From Taiwanofungus camphoratus (Eukaryota; Basidiomycota; Agaricomycetes; Polyporales; Taiwanofungaceae), in the NCBI GenBank assembly GCA_003999685.1, contig CP021229.1, positions 1,302,001-1,366,000 of the forward strand: a stretch of DNA of 64,000 nucleotides. Direction: 5' to 3'. Shown one piece after another: positions 1 through 10,808 of this stretch; within the stretch, counting starts at the first letter, position 1; each line of letters begins with the position of its first letter. The position numbers and the translations under genes are program-made. The notes beneath the pieces are model-generated. The model was not told the DNA's origin and did no database searches. It worked only from the letters and a program-made list of their open reading frames with translations.

Positions 1-1217
1 AAGAGATAGCCCGGACTGAAAAGTTGGTCTCACTTACAGTATCCGCTCCGCCTGGCGAGAAGCAAAAGGTCAGACATATCGTAAATTCGCGACGATAAAG
101 ACCCACCGGAGTATAGAGAGGAAGCTGCATCCTTGACGATGCCTTCATGTTCTGGATTGACATTATCTTCGAGATTCATGGACGTAAAGCTAGGCACAGC
201 AGTGCCCGCGGCCTGTCACAAACCGAGTAAGGACAAAATGAAACACAAGCGGTGGTATGTTTACCATCTGGTTCTTCACGAAATCATAGGGGATATCACA
301 CATGGCGTCTAGAGCCTTGGCCCATACCTCTACCTTCTTCTTCCAGCCGGCCCCCGGCATCCATGATGGGACATATTCCACTGGTGACAATGCGTTAGGC
401 AGCAACACGAATCAAACATGACAGGAATTGCGCACGGATAGGAAGCACGTCAACAAGAAATGCACCAGGAGCGGTAGCTAAGGAGAATTGCTCAACCGCC
501 TTGTCGACTATATTGACTACGGGATCTTCGCCTTCTTGGACTTGATACCCGTGCGACATTTTTAGGATAATTCCGCCAGCAGTCCTACGACATCAACATC
601 AACACAGGAACGAAGGAAACTTGTTAGTGTCAGAGATACAAACTTGCGAACTTGTTTTGCCAGTTGATCAGGCTGGCGCAGGAGACGTGCAAGGAAACGA
701 GACGTTTCGGCTTCCATGTGCTGCGCATAGCTCGCAACCATCTTGCGACTGCCGATCAACTGACTGAATAAACGGCGGTATTCACGGAAGCGGGAACCGT
801 AGTGGAGCAGCACAAGCGTGCGGTCCCATCCCACCAACTTGCCCCCCATTGTAAAAGTCGGGCGGTCAGAATAAATAGAGCTCTTTCTCTCAAGCATCTC
901 GACCGCAAGTTTTGGCGAGTTGAGTATTACCATCGGCTGCCCCAACAGCGTTACAGAGACGATATCTCCTACGACCCATGTTAGTAGACAACTTAATTTT
1001 GGATATTCAGTAGTCGAGGCATACCCCAGCGTTCTCCCCATTGAGCGAAAGTTCGCCATTCATGCGACGCTGGCATATCCAAGACATTCCCAATAAGGGG
1101 CCATCCTTTTGGACCAGGAGGGAGAGAGCCTGAGCGCCTACGTTTAGAAACACGGATCAAGACAACGACAGACAGTACGACCACAACCACATCCAAGGCG
1201 GTCATTAGCTGCAACAT
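1..1217 (-). CDS. Cytochrome P450, N-terminal part (cut by window edge)
   Basis: Microsomal haem monooxygenase, truncated by the left edge, so the haem-binding end lies outside. The start at 1217 gives a hydrophobic anchor (about residues 5-22), then a basic stretch and the proline hinge PPGPKGWPLIGN. Exon 1 (1217-1025) joins exon 2 (from 968) in phase 1 and continues with DIVSVTLLGQPMVILNSP and the FREYRRLF C-helix region. Further exons give a helix-F/G-like part around 560-440, then KKKVEVWAKALDAMCDIPYDF (403-280) and, near 200-90, a SFTS...GIVKDAASSLYSGG segment that leads into the I-helix region (SGGADTV). The order and hinge are those of basidiomycete E-class P450s that automated pipelines often label O-methylsterigmatocystin oxidoreductase-like. 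The substrate is unknown. No lesion is seen in the visible part. Confidence 0.85.
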
Positions 1218-2043
1218 TTTTGCTCGAACACGGGATGGGAACTTTAGAGAGATGGGCCAGGGCTGGGAAATATATAGCGGACTAGCTCAAGCTATAACAG
1301 CGGTAATCCGAGACAGTGTACTCCGTTGCCATACAGCGAAACATCGCATAGGGTGGCAAACGTTTCAGTCTTCTAAGATGGGCCCAATAGTGGAACCTCA
1401 TGCACGATGTAGGCTTCGCCCGAGGATCCTCGGATTCCTTCCTACCCTGCTAGCGACCGCGCATGGGACTGTATGTATACAGGTGATATGTATGCCGTAG
1501 ATCGGCGCTTTCGCGGGTCGAAACACTGGGCAATGAATGGCCTCAAGACTTCTGTCCGAGGATGGCCTGAGTGGGCTCTGCCTAAGCCATTCGTAGTCGG
1601 GTCACGAGTGAGCAGAGACGCTGTAACGTCAAGTTGAGGTAGATCCTGTCCAGATTGTTCGGCGATGCTGGTATGCTGGGTTCGATCCTCTCAACGTGTT
1701 TTGAAGACCAACCAGGCTGTCGGAATGCGACTGGCAGAGGGAAACAACCGAGGAAGGAAGGAAAATGGGGAAAGAATGGTCTCCAGTCCGTTGAGTCACG
1801 TGGCGCCAAATAGGTACGAGGAGGTGGTAGTACGTGTTCCCCGCTCAATAGCCCTCGTGAGGATTCTCTGGATATGAGGATTTCAGACATAGTGTATTCT
1901 CATTCTTAGCAATTCATCTTCGCTGCTTGACAAGCTTCTCGTCTATCGAAGTATAGAAATTGCCTTGAAGTGATCGTTCCAGCACTGACAGTGTAGTGCT
2001 TTCGCCCTGTTCTACTCCCGAACTGAGCCTTTACTTGTTCGCT
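1218..2043. other. Intergenic, divergent promoter region
   Basis: Shared upstream region of the leftward P450 and the rightward Derlin gene. Only short overlapping open frames on both strands, with no recognisable product. An AT-rich stretch (TATATAGCGG near 1270) lies about 55 bp upstream of the P450 start and may serve as its TATA element; this is inference. Confidence 0.4.
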
Positions 2044-3031
2044 ATGTCGCTTTGGGCGGAAATTCAAAAAATACCACCTGTAACTCGCTTCCTGTGCGGG
2101 TCGTCTCTTGCGGTCACCGTTCCCGTGCTTCTGGAACTAGTCTCCCCGTACAAGATTGTGTTTGTGAAGGAATTGGTGACGAAGAGGTTCGAGGTGCGTG
2201 CACTTTCTTGTTCGGGCTATAGCCACTACTGAGACTACTACCACGCCATTTTATAGATATGGCGCATCTTTACTAGTTTCTTCCTTGGAGGTTAGTCCGC
2301 CTTGTCCCCACACATGCGTGTATGGCGACACTGACCACTCAATAAGGTGGTGGTATAAACTACATTTTCGAATTTGTCATGCTCTAGTTGCGTCTCGCAG
2401 CATTGCATCGTATATTCCTTGTGCACTTATCCAGCCTCTTCTGACCGCAGCCGAAATTCTGACCAACTCGAGTCGACGTACTACGCGCGTCGCTCAGCAG
2501 ACTACGCATGGCAGCTCATTCTCGCAGGGATAGGGATCATCGTAAGCCACGTTCAGCGCAACTTCACCTCACCTTCTCGCTTGCTCACACCCGCCACAGG
2601 CGCTCAACATCCCCCTGGGCTCCTTCGTGCACACACGCCCGCTGCTCGTCGCACTCACCTACCTCACTTCGCGGCTCGCACCGCCCGGCTCACAGACGTC
2701 CCTCTTCGGGCTCATTTCCCTCCCCGTCGTCTACTTCCCATTTGCGCTCCTCGCGCTTGACCTGCTCATGGGCGGTCCCGCGGCCGCGGCAGTAAGTGTG
2801 ACGGGTGCAGTCATCGGACACGTGTGGTGGTGGGGCGTGTGGGATCGCGGGCTGTTGCGCGAGCTCGGGACAGCCCCTGGGTGGATGCGTGCGTTAGTAG
2901 GACAAGGCGCCCCTGGACCGGCTGGAGCGGGTCCTGGGGCGGGCGGCGTGCATGTCGTACCGCCAAGACGGTTGAGAGACGAGACGGCTGGACACCGATG
3001 GGGGTCCGGGCAGAGGTTGGGCGGTGGTTGA
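2044..3031 (+). CDS. DER1: Derlin (Der1-like rhomboid pseudoprotease, ERAD)
   Basis: ER membrane protein of the Derlin family, which helps retrotranslocate misfolded proteins. Hand-built exons 2044-2193, 2257-2290, 2347-2386, 2451-2541 and 2600-3031 sum to 747 nt, in phase, giving 248 aa, which is normal for the family. The start MSLWAEIQKIPPVTRF matches the Derlin N-terminus. The family WR motif (IWRIFTSFFLGGGG) spans exons 2 and 3, followed by INYIFEFVMLYRNS, the conserved loop after the second membrane helix. Hydrophobic segments follow (GLISLPVVYFPFALLALDLL) and a late G-x-x-x-G-like helix at AVIGHVWWWGVWD. The tail is Gly/Pro-rich and lacks an obvious p97-binding SHP box. Which fungal paralogue (Der1 or Dfm1 type) it is cannot be settled here. 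Confidence 0.88.
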
Positions 3032-3541
3032 CCGTACTGCTACCGCATTTGTACGATTTTGTTTCTGCGTGTGGTTCTATCTGAGATGTGCACCCATTTT
3101 CAATTTAACTTATACTATGATCTGTCCAGTGCTGTTCGTGATCATACCTATCAATAGTTTGTCATTTGCCCGTCATATCACTTCAAGGTCGTCATCACTC
3201 TAGACGACATTTGGTCAGTGTGAGCAATTATAGATATTGGCTTTCTTTCTAGGACTACGATCACTTACGCGTCGATGAGAAAAGATTAATTCGTAGTTGA
3301 CTCTAAAAATATATTGTTGGGAACATCAATAAAGTTCTATGCCGCATTGCGAATCTACTACATTATGTGAGCGGATCCTAACGACTTGTCAGTACTGGGT
3401 ACACAAAGCAGGAGTTCTGAACGCTTACCTATCGATGAACCACCGCGTCCACCCTCCTCATGCAACAGTGCAATAACATGCTCCAATTACCCATACAAAA
3501 CCGATAATAAGCATTTCCGATATAAAAAAAAGCAAACCAAC
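3032..3541. other. Intergenic, convergent 3' ends
   Basis: Region between the Derlin stop and the leftward OPRT stop. It is AT-rich, with AATAAA-like sequence near 3328 (CAATAAAG) that would suit a polyadenylation signal of the Derlin transcript. No gene seen. Confidence 0.4.
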
Positions 3542-4279
3542 CTATGCAGGCTCTTTAGCGCCATACTTATCCCAGTATTCCTGCATGCTCTCGAGTTCTT
3601 CTCTCTTGCCGTGTTGTTCCAACCAAGTCATGAGATGTTTCATCTTCAAGATCGTTGGTACGCTGCCCTTGCCGCCCAAGGTACCTTCCACCTCCTCAAT
3701 CATGCTCCTTCCCTCTCTTCCGACTTCTTGCCTGTCCAAAAGCAAGACAGCACCAACAACTTCTCCGCCCTCCTTTTTCACCGTGTCGATCGCGCCTCGG
3801 ATAGCTGTGCCAGCGGTGGCGACATCGTCAAGCACGAGTACTCGCTTACCCTTGACCGGAGCGCCGACCATCACACCGCCCTCGCCGTGGTCCTTGGCCT
3901 CCTTCCTGTCGTAAGCAAACCCAACGTCGATTCCATGCTCACGGTGAAGGAGAAGGGCGGTGCACGCGGCAAAAGGGATGCCTTTGTATGCAGGGCCGAA
4001 GAGGATGTCAAACGGGGGAAGACCGGGTGAGGCCTTGAGCGCGGCGGCAATGGTGGTAGCATAAGCTGAGCAGAGGGTGTTGAGGACAGGACCGTCAGCA
4101 AGGAGACCTGCGTTGAAAAAGTACGGGGAGGTGCTAGATGTGGGTAAGGACAGGACAGAGTAAACCAATGTGCTGGAGACCTACCGGCCAGACTTCAAGA
4201 CGAACGAGCCAAACTTTAGTGCACCAACGGACATGCTATGCTCAATTAGCGCTGTCTGGGACTTGTCTAAAGTCGACAT
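3542..4279 (-). CDS. URA5: Orotate phosphoribosyltransferase (pyrimidine synthesis)
   Basis: Joins orotate to PRPP to make OMP in de novo pyrimidine synthesis; cytosolic. Two exons, 4279-4185 and 4133-3542, sum to 687 nt, giving 228 aa, the usual OPRT length. The intron of 51 nt starts GTAGGT and ends CTAG, splitting the conserved stretch SGR/TSPYFFNAGL. Visible motifs: DILFGPAYKGIPFA (substrate loop), FAYDRKEAKDHGEGG (catalytic flexible loop) and the PRPP-binding motif VLVLDDVATAGTAIRG. The C-terminus LESMQEYWDKYG is typical of fungal OPRT. Its ATG is preceded by about 630 bp of non-coding DNA shared with the K+ channel gene. Nothing is missing. Confidence 0.95.
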
Positions 4280-4906
4280 CTTGGAAAAACAAGGTCTCCA
4301 GTCGAATGATAAAATGTCTCTAAGAAAACCGAAGGCCAGACGCGCGAAGGAATTGAGATTTGGGCCGGGGTAGAAACCAAAACGGCACACAGGCTCGAAG
4401 TCGCACGTAGGTACTTAGTAGTGAGCGAGTAGCGACCCTCAATGAGAATCGGGATTGTCGTCGATATCGCAAACACAATTAGGGTTTTGACAAATTGGGG
4501 TTAGGTCTTGGCTACTAGGGTTGATTTACGGAGCATCTCCGTTTACGGTAGCAACATTGATCAAGCGCCGACACTCTATGTTTCATCACTTCGGCCAAAT
4601 GAAGGCTCTGGGGTTTCAGCCCTGAAGTAGCAAAAAGACATTCCACCTCGTCAAACACCATTCGGCAGGATTCGCAAAGACATAACTTATTTCGGCATAC
4701 GGCCTCTCCAGGAACTGTCTCCTTATTCAGCCGCATCAAGCTTCGAGCAGGGTCGAGGTGCAGAGCGAGAATCCCAATATGAGCGTTTGAGAAGCTAGGT
4801 GTGTGTGCCATCCACATCTGACCGAAAAATACACTCCACGCAATCTACTTCACGAGCACTGACCCTTGTCCATTAAAAGGATCCAGGAAGCCTAATCAAA
4901 CTGCAA
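4280..4906. other. Divergent promoter region, URA5 / K+ channel
   Basis: No convincing gene. A 100-codon open frame on the minus strand (4817-4515) encodes nothing recognisable and lies in the natural promoter position, so I did not call it. Three scattered TTAGGG-like hexamers occur at about 4479-4532, but not in tandem. Confidence 0.35.
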
Positions 4907-7900
4907 ATGGGGCTTGCTGCATTTCTGGCTGCCTTGCATATTCTCTCTCGACCTCAGGGAAGGCTGCATGGGCAGCGAGATCCCGAGAAGGCGGAACCGC
5001 GGAACGGCTGTCCAGCAATCCAAAGGGACGAACATCTACAAGGTGCTCACAGGGAAAGTAGTGATTGCCATGAATTGGACCAGGACGATGACGATGACGC
5101 CGATATTGACGATGAATTCCACGTTGTATGGCGGCACTTTGGTCGCCGCATGCGTCGCTTCACTACATGGAGTAGTGCTTCGACGTTTCATCGTTTCAAA
5201 CGGTCCCCGACATCTGCTACAAGCTCGTCCACTACTTCCTTGTTGTCGAAACTCAGGTCATATATATATCCCCGTGAGGAGAACGATGCCGAGATCGAAC
5301 GATTCCTGCCAAATTATCGCTATTCGCCGCTCATTTCGGGCATTATCATTCCTTTCTCCATTCTCCTTGAGATTCCTGGCTTGACGGAACGCTGGTACAT
5401 TCAAACACTGAACAATAAGACGGTGGATACCCGACCCAATCCCATTATCCTGGACGTCGGTTTGGGTGTATCTATCGCTTGCGCATTGTTGGCGAATATC
5501 TGCTTGATCATGAGATTCTTGGAGAGATGGATCAAGCCTACGACTTTGCTTTGCATTTTTTTTCTTACCGCACACGGTATGTGTTCTCCTGTGGTTTATT
5601 GAGCGCTATGACACCGCAATGTACTCATCGGATCTCATATCCGGGCAGATACCATTAACATTATTGCTGTCACCATCTTCGGTGTGGAACATCACTATGA
5701 TGACGGTTTTACTTATGGACAAGCTTTCTGGATGACTTTATGCTCGACCATTGTATCTACTATTACCAACATTAACCTCATATCTGATTATATCCGTGTA
5801 CCAGACTTTGCCGATAGCGGTGGGCATCATCATGTTACACCTTCCTCCCTACTCTCAATTGAGCTAATGATTATTGTAGGCAGTGGTCTTACTCGCAAGC
5901 AACGCGCTCTCGTCATCATTGTAATACTCCTCCTGTTGTACATTGCCTTCGGTGCGCTGGCCAACTCGCTTTTGCTACACCTCAGCTACATCGACGGTCT
6001 CTATTACACCACCATCTCGATAGAGACTATTGGCTTTGGGGATGTAGTCCCCACGACGACTGGAGGGCGTGTCTTCATTTGCATTTATGTTGCTCTTGGT
6101 ATCGTCGCCCTCGGCATGGTCGTGACCATGTGCCGCGATACGGTCCTCGAAGGACTTGAGGTCGGATATCGGAAGCGGGTCCGCAACATGCGTGCGCGCA
6201 GGCGCGATGCCCGGCGCTTCCGGCGCTGGCGGGCGCGCTGGCGGGCCGCCATCGAGTGGCGCCTGCGCGAAAAGGGCTGCCCCGTGTGGATATCGGACGA
6301 GCAGTGGCAGGAAGCAGGCGATGGCGTCCGATTTGTCGGTCTTGGAGGAGAGATGGCGGGTGTGGGGGAAAGGCGCTGGGTAAGGCGCTTTCTGTACATG
6401 GTTGGAATACGCAGCGTCCAGCCGCCGGCGGACGTCGCGATGCGCCCGCCCCGACACGTGCGGGGCTATCCGCGCGGGAAACATCTCAACCTCAATGCAC
6501 TCACCGACGGTCAGCTGGAGGCAGCAGCCCTAGAAGCGGGTGTGCCACTTGAAATGTTCGTCGACCTTGGAAAGAGGCGCGAGGCTTCGCAGCGGCGTGC
6601 CGCGGACAATCGCACGGAGAGCGACCCGCAGAGCGTTGGCGCGGGCGCCGCGCCTGTGATGGCCTCCCCGCGATTCAATGCCGCACATACGACAGAGGGA
6701 CCGTTCGTGACGAATGGATGGCCCATGGATGTGCAGACACCGACACATGCGCAACTGGGCCGCATGGCTGCGATGGTGACACAAATGGCACTCGCGAATA
6801 ACGGGAGCAACGTCAATCCCCGGGGTTTCACCCTTGAAAGTCAAACCATGCTTGACGAAAACGCGAACAAGATTGAGAATGATACAAGTCAGAGACCCGA
6901 ACGAAGTTCTCAGACAGAGAGAAACAATAGTGTTCAGGACGGTGAAAACCACGGGCATCAAGGCACATTTTCGGACATTGGTAGATATGTGCGGATACCC
7001 AGATGGGTACGGGAAACTGTGCACGGCGCAAATCAAGGGTCGGCGTTCTCGTACGAGACGCTCAAGGCCGAGATGGCGAATGAGGAGAAGAAAGCTTATT
7101 ATGCCAAGGCTAGTCGTTCACTGGGTGTTCCACCTTTCATCAAGCTCATGTTTCCGACGTAGCTTACCATCGCATGGACGTTATTTTTGGTGTTCTGGTT
7201 TGTGAGTGACCAATCCCTAAAATAATGAATGCGATCAGTATAACAACAACACACTCTTGATGTTTAGGTTGGATCGGGCATTTTCAGTGCTACAGAGGGA
7301 TGGTCGTATGGAATCGCATTGTACTTCTGTAGGTCTTTTACGTGTCCTTCTCATACGCTGAACGTTACGCTTGTCGCAGGTTTCATATCATTCACTACTG
7401 TAGGTTATGGTGACTATGCTCCAGAGACACCCGCAGGACGATCGGTTTTCGTGGTGTGGGCGTTGTTCGGAGTCGCTACTGTAACGATTCTCTTCTCTGG
7501 TAAGCCTGCTATATCTTTCCTTTGATATATAATACCTAAGTTCTGTTCCTGGCGTATTCAGTCATCCAAGAAGCAGGTTCAAACCGGTACAAAAGCGTAT
7601 TGCACTCGAGAGTCTTTGATAAAGCTGTTGAGAGGTATCGCAAGACAGAGTCAAGAGAAGCAGCTAAGGTGCCTCGTATTGCGGAGACTCATCTCCACCG
7701 CACTACTTCGAATATTAACAAGAGTGAGCGGGCACGAAAAGAACATAGAAATGGCAATTTAAATGCTTCTGGGGGTCCTGCATCAGGCCAATCTTCTGCG
7801 ACTGTAACTTCAACCCGACTCAAAAGATCGCAGGAGATCGCGCAGCGCGAGCTTGAAATACTCCCGGGTGAAATCCTCAGACAGGCTCGGACGTTCCATG

Positions 7901-8535
7901 ACTACATACAATACTTCATGAACACGATTGGTAGTGATTACGAAGATGTTAACCTCCCTGGCGAAGAGGGTCGAAGAAACGTACCTGCAGAACTCAAGAA
8001 ATTGCTTGATGATATCCTGGAAGTGGAGGGAGTTGGTGAGAGAGTGAAGAGGGAGATTCTCCAGGATGACGAATCCAAAAATGCAAGTCTACTTTATTGC
8101 TCGCTTTGTGTTGATTCATGCTAATGAAGGTAACAGACATTATTCATGCTGAGCATTGAACGTGAGTGTGAATGCACCAAATGCATCTGGAATTACGACC
8201 TAACATCTATGATACCAGGTGCTCTGAAGCGGATAATTCAGTCTGCAGAACGTGCATTAGCAGCGCTCGCGCACCGTGACGCTCTCATGGCGTTAGAGCA
8301 AACTCAAGTACAGGAAAATCTTAATGCGAACAAAAGTGCTCAGGATACCAATGAACAAGTTGACAGTCCTTCGGCCGAGCAGAACTCGACGCCAATACCA
8401 GAAGCGACTGCTCCATCGGTTACCAATACCAACCCTTCCTCTGCGACACTGTGTCAACCCTCGGTGGTTCACAAATCCTCACGTTCAAATACATTTCAAG
8501 GACAAGAAGACCATGGGTCTGGACATGGGTCATAG
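4907..8535 (+). CDS. TOK1: Outward-rectifier K+ channel, two-pore TOK1 type
   Basis: Plasma-membrane potassium channel of the fungal TOK family (eight membrane helices, two pore loops). Exons by phase: 4907-5576, 5649-5819, 5880-7126, 7163-7201, 7268-7328, 7380-7499, 7562-8082, 8137-8161, 8219-8535; the sum of 3171 nt gives 1056 aa. Pore 1 has the filter TIGFGD (about residue 330), pore 2 TVGYGD (about 736), each followed by a hydrophobic helix. Early helices include SPLISGIIIPFSILLEIPGL and VGLGVSIACALLANICLIM. The linker between pores is about 400 residues, far longer than in yeast Tok1 (691 aa overall), and begins with a very basic RRRDARRFRRWRARWRA block. Two model points are unusual: an in-frame TAG at 7160-7162 that only a 36-nt intron removes, and a GC-AG intron at 8083-8136. 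The 60-nt intron 5820-5879 is a multiple of three and could be retained. Confidence 0.87.
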
Positions 8536-8830
8536 AATTCACAATGCGATCTTCCCTGCTGTATCGTTGTAGCGCTTTAACACATCCACTAGGACTAAAT
8601 TGCAACATTTACAAGTTTGTAGCATCTACTTGTCCTCTAGTGTATATTACTATAAATTTTACTTAGCCTTCTATAGTAAAGGGCAGAGACGAAAGTCACC
8701 TATGTATTCGGGTGTTCAAGTCACATGATCTATATAACACCACGAGTGTCGTGTCGCTGCTCTCCTAACCTTTTGGATTCGTTTGATACAATTCTGTGGT
8801 TCAACGGCTCACACTTTCTGTCTTGCCACG

Positions 8831-10510
8831 ATGCCACAATCTCAAGAGAGTTTCATGTTCACAGTGGGCAAATTAGGTTCGTGATCAAAGCATTCTGTCA
8901 TGATGTGAGGTATAACTTTTAGTTTGAAGATGCCGGAATGGCTGTAAGCTTGCCAGTGTATATCTGCCTTACGGTCCTGAAGAAGCGATGAATTGCGTAG
9001 ATCTTGTTAGGGGAGCGTGCCCATCTCATCGAGTTTCCCTCCCTCTTGCTGCCACCCGGTGCCACAGCGGGGTCCATTGTCAATATTTCTGTTCAGCGAA
9101 ATGGTGTAGAAGAAAAGAAGAGGGAGTCGGAATTCTGGGCATTGCAGAATGACATCCTCAGCATGTATGGCACAAAGTCTCCAGAGCCTCCGAAACTTGA
9201 GGTGCGTGCCTGCCATGTCGGTTTGGGACAAGACTTGAGGCTACAGCGTTCATATTCTTCTAGCTGCGAAACGTTACCCAGACTTCCGTTACTCTTGAAT
9301 GGCCCGCTCTGCAGCTTGCAACTGCCAAGCTTCGTTCTCTGGATATTTATCGCAACCGCCAACGACTCGCTTCGATCCCGTTGCCTCTGACCAACACTTC
9401 CAGCAAGCTCTCTAGTCTCCAAATTAACACAGAGTACACATTCCAGCTTGTGCTCCGCACTACCGCAGGCGTGTTCCCGTCTAACCTCTTGCGCGTCCGC
9501 ACCCACACCATGACAGATACTTCTGGAATCTCTGTCTGCTTTGGTAATGTCCAGGACCCAGTGCTTCTGGAGAACTCGAAGATGGCGCTGCGAGAGATGG
9601 GCGCAAAGTGGAGTGATAAGATCCAGATTGATACCACGCATTTCGTGTGCACAACTCCCGCTGCAACTCCCAACGGAGCGCAAGCATCTGGTAGTCTAAC
9701 AACCGCGCCAGGAGTGGATTACCAGAAGGCGTTGCAACTGAGCATACCTGTTGTCCAGCCTCACTGGATTCTCGCATGCCACTCATCCAAAAAGTACGTG
9801 CTATATTACTCAGCTCCCCTTGTCCAAGGTGACCCTCATCCACCAATCAATCTAGGATGGTGCCCATTCATCCGTACTACCTCGGCGCAAATCCCCCAGT
9901 ACCCTCCTCATACTCTCGACCGCAATCGATGTCACAAGCGAACCTGTCTCGGGAGTCGACCAATGCATCGCCCTCGCAAAGACAAGCTGCAAACAGGCAG
10001 TCAATGCCTCCGCAACGCGTGTCTACTGCATCTCCACCTACCTCGTCTTACGCTGGTCAACCCCACTCAGTGCCGGGGGGAGCTAAGCGGAGCCCAGAGT
10101 CAAGTAGGTTCGCGCCAACGCCCGAGGAAGGCGAGGAGACATCAGAGGAAGAGGAGTCGTATGCGAGGCACGTACGAAAAGGGACGATGAGCAAGGACTT
10201 CCGCTTCCCCCCGCCTAACTCACAGCCGCAGCCTCCGCCCGTGCCTGCCGTCCCGACCAATCTCCCTTCGCCGCCTCAAGACGATACCCCTCCCGCACCT
10301 TCGTCGCCGCCTGACCGTGCCTCTAAGCTCGCGGCTGCGAAGAGCGCGTCAGATGCGTCTGATGTAGGGCTTTCTGCTGTAGGCATGGTTGCCCCATCAA
10401 CCGTCGAAGTCCCCCCTCCGCCTCCGGTTGAGAAGGAGCCGTCGCCCAACAGCGTGCATGACGCAGCCGATGATGAGGTCGGGGAGACGGAGGAGATATC
10501 GCTGAACTAA
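8831..10510 (+). CDS. CHS5: Exomer scaffold Chs5 (FN3-BRCT protein)
   Basis: Core of the exomer complex, which with ChAP adaptors and Arf1 exports cargo such as chitin synthase from the trans-Golgi to the cell surface. Exons 8831-8876, 8930-8943, 9001-9201, 9264-9793, 9856-10510 sum to 1446 nt, giving 481 aa. The start is fixed by the N-terminal family signature TVGKLDAGMA, spelled across exons 1 and 2 (exon 2 is only 14 nt), then ILLGERAHLIEFPSLLLP. A fibronectin-III domain (about 80-165, LEWPALQLATAKLRSLDIYR) precedes a BRCT domain (about 175-270, ISVCFGNVQDPVLLENSK ... VVQPHWILACHSSKK). The rest is a Pro/Ser/acidic, probably disordered tail ending EVGETEEISLN. It is shorter than yeast Chs5 (671 aa) because of the tail. 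Its partner ChAP lies at 38352-41589. Confidence 0.92.
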
Positions 10511-10808
10511 TTTGTTATTTATGTAGACCGATTCTTGACTGCCAGCTTAATACCCTCCTCCCTCCTTCTCTCTAGCACTGATATTAGATCTACTTCCTGC
10601 TTGATTGAATGGCAAAACTTGAATTAGTGCTAAGGAAGCTTTCCATTCGTTCCCGCTCTTGTACATAAGAGCGCCCGTTCAAATGTTTTGGAAAACAAAC
10701 GATCATGATCGATTTTCATTTTCATATGTCGATGATGGAGGCAAATTGATTTTGCGGGTCTGGGCGATTTGAATTCCCAGATTTCTCCAGATTATGAGTC
10801 GATAAGCC

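Noticed and set aside
1670-1700. tRNA B-box-like GGTTCGATCC
   Set aside because: The flanks do not pair as a T-stem and no matching A box or acceptor stem was found.
4479-4535. TTAGGG-like hexamers, possible interstitial telomere repeat
   Set aside because: Only three imperfect, unevenly spaced hits; not a tandem array.
4515-4817. 100-codon minus-strand open frame
   Set aside because: No recognisable motif, lies in the promoter interval of the K+ channel, no supporting splice context.
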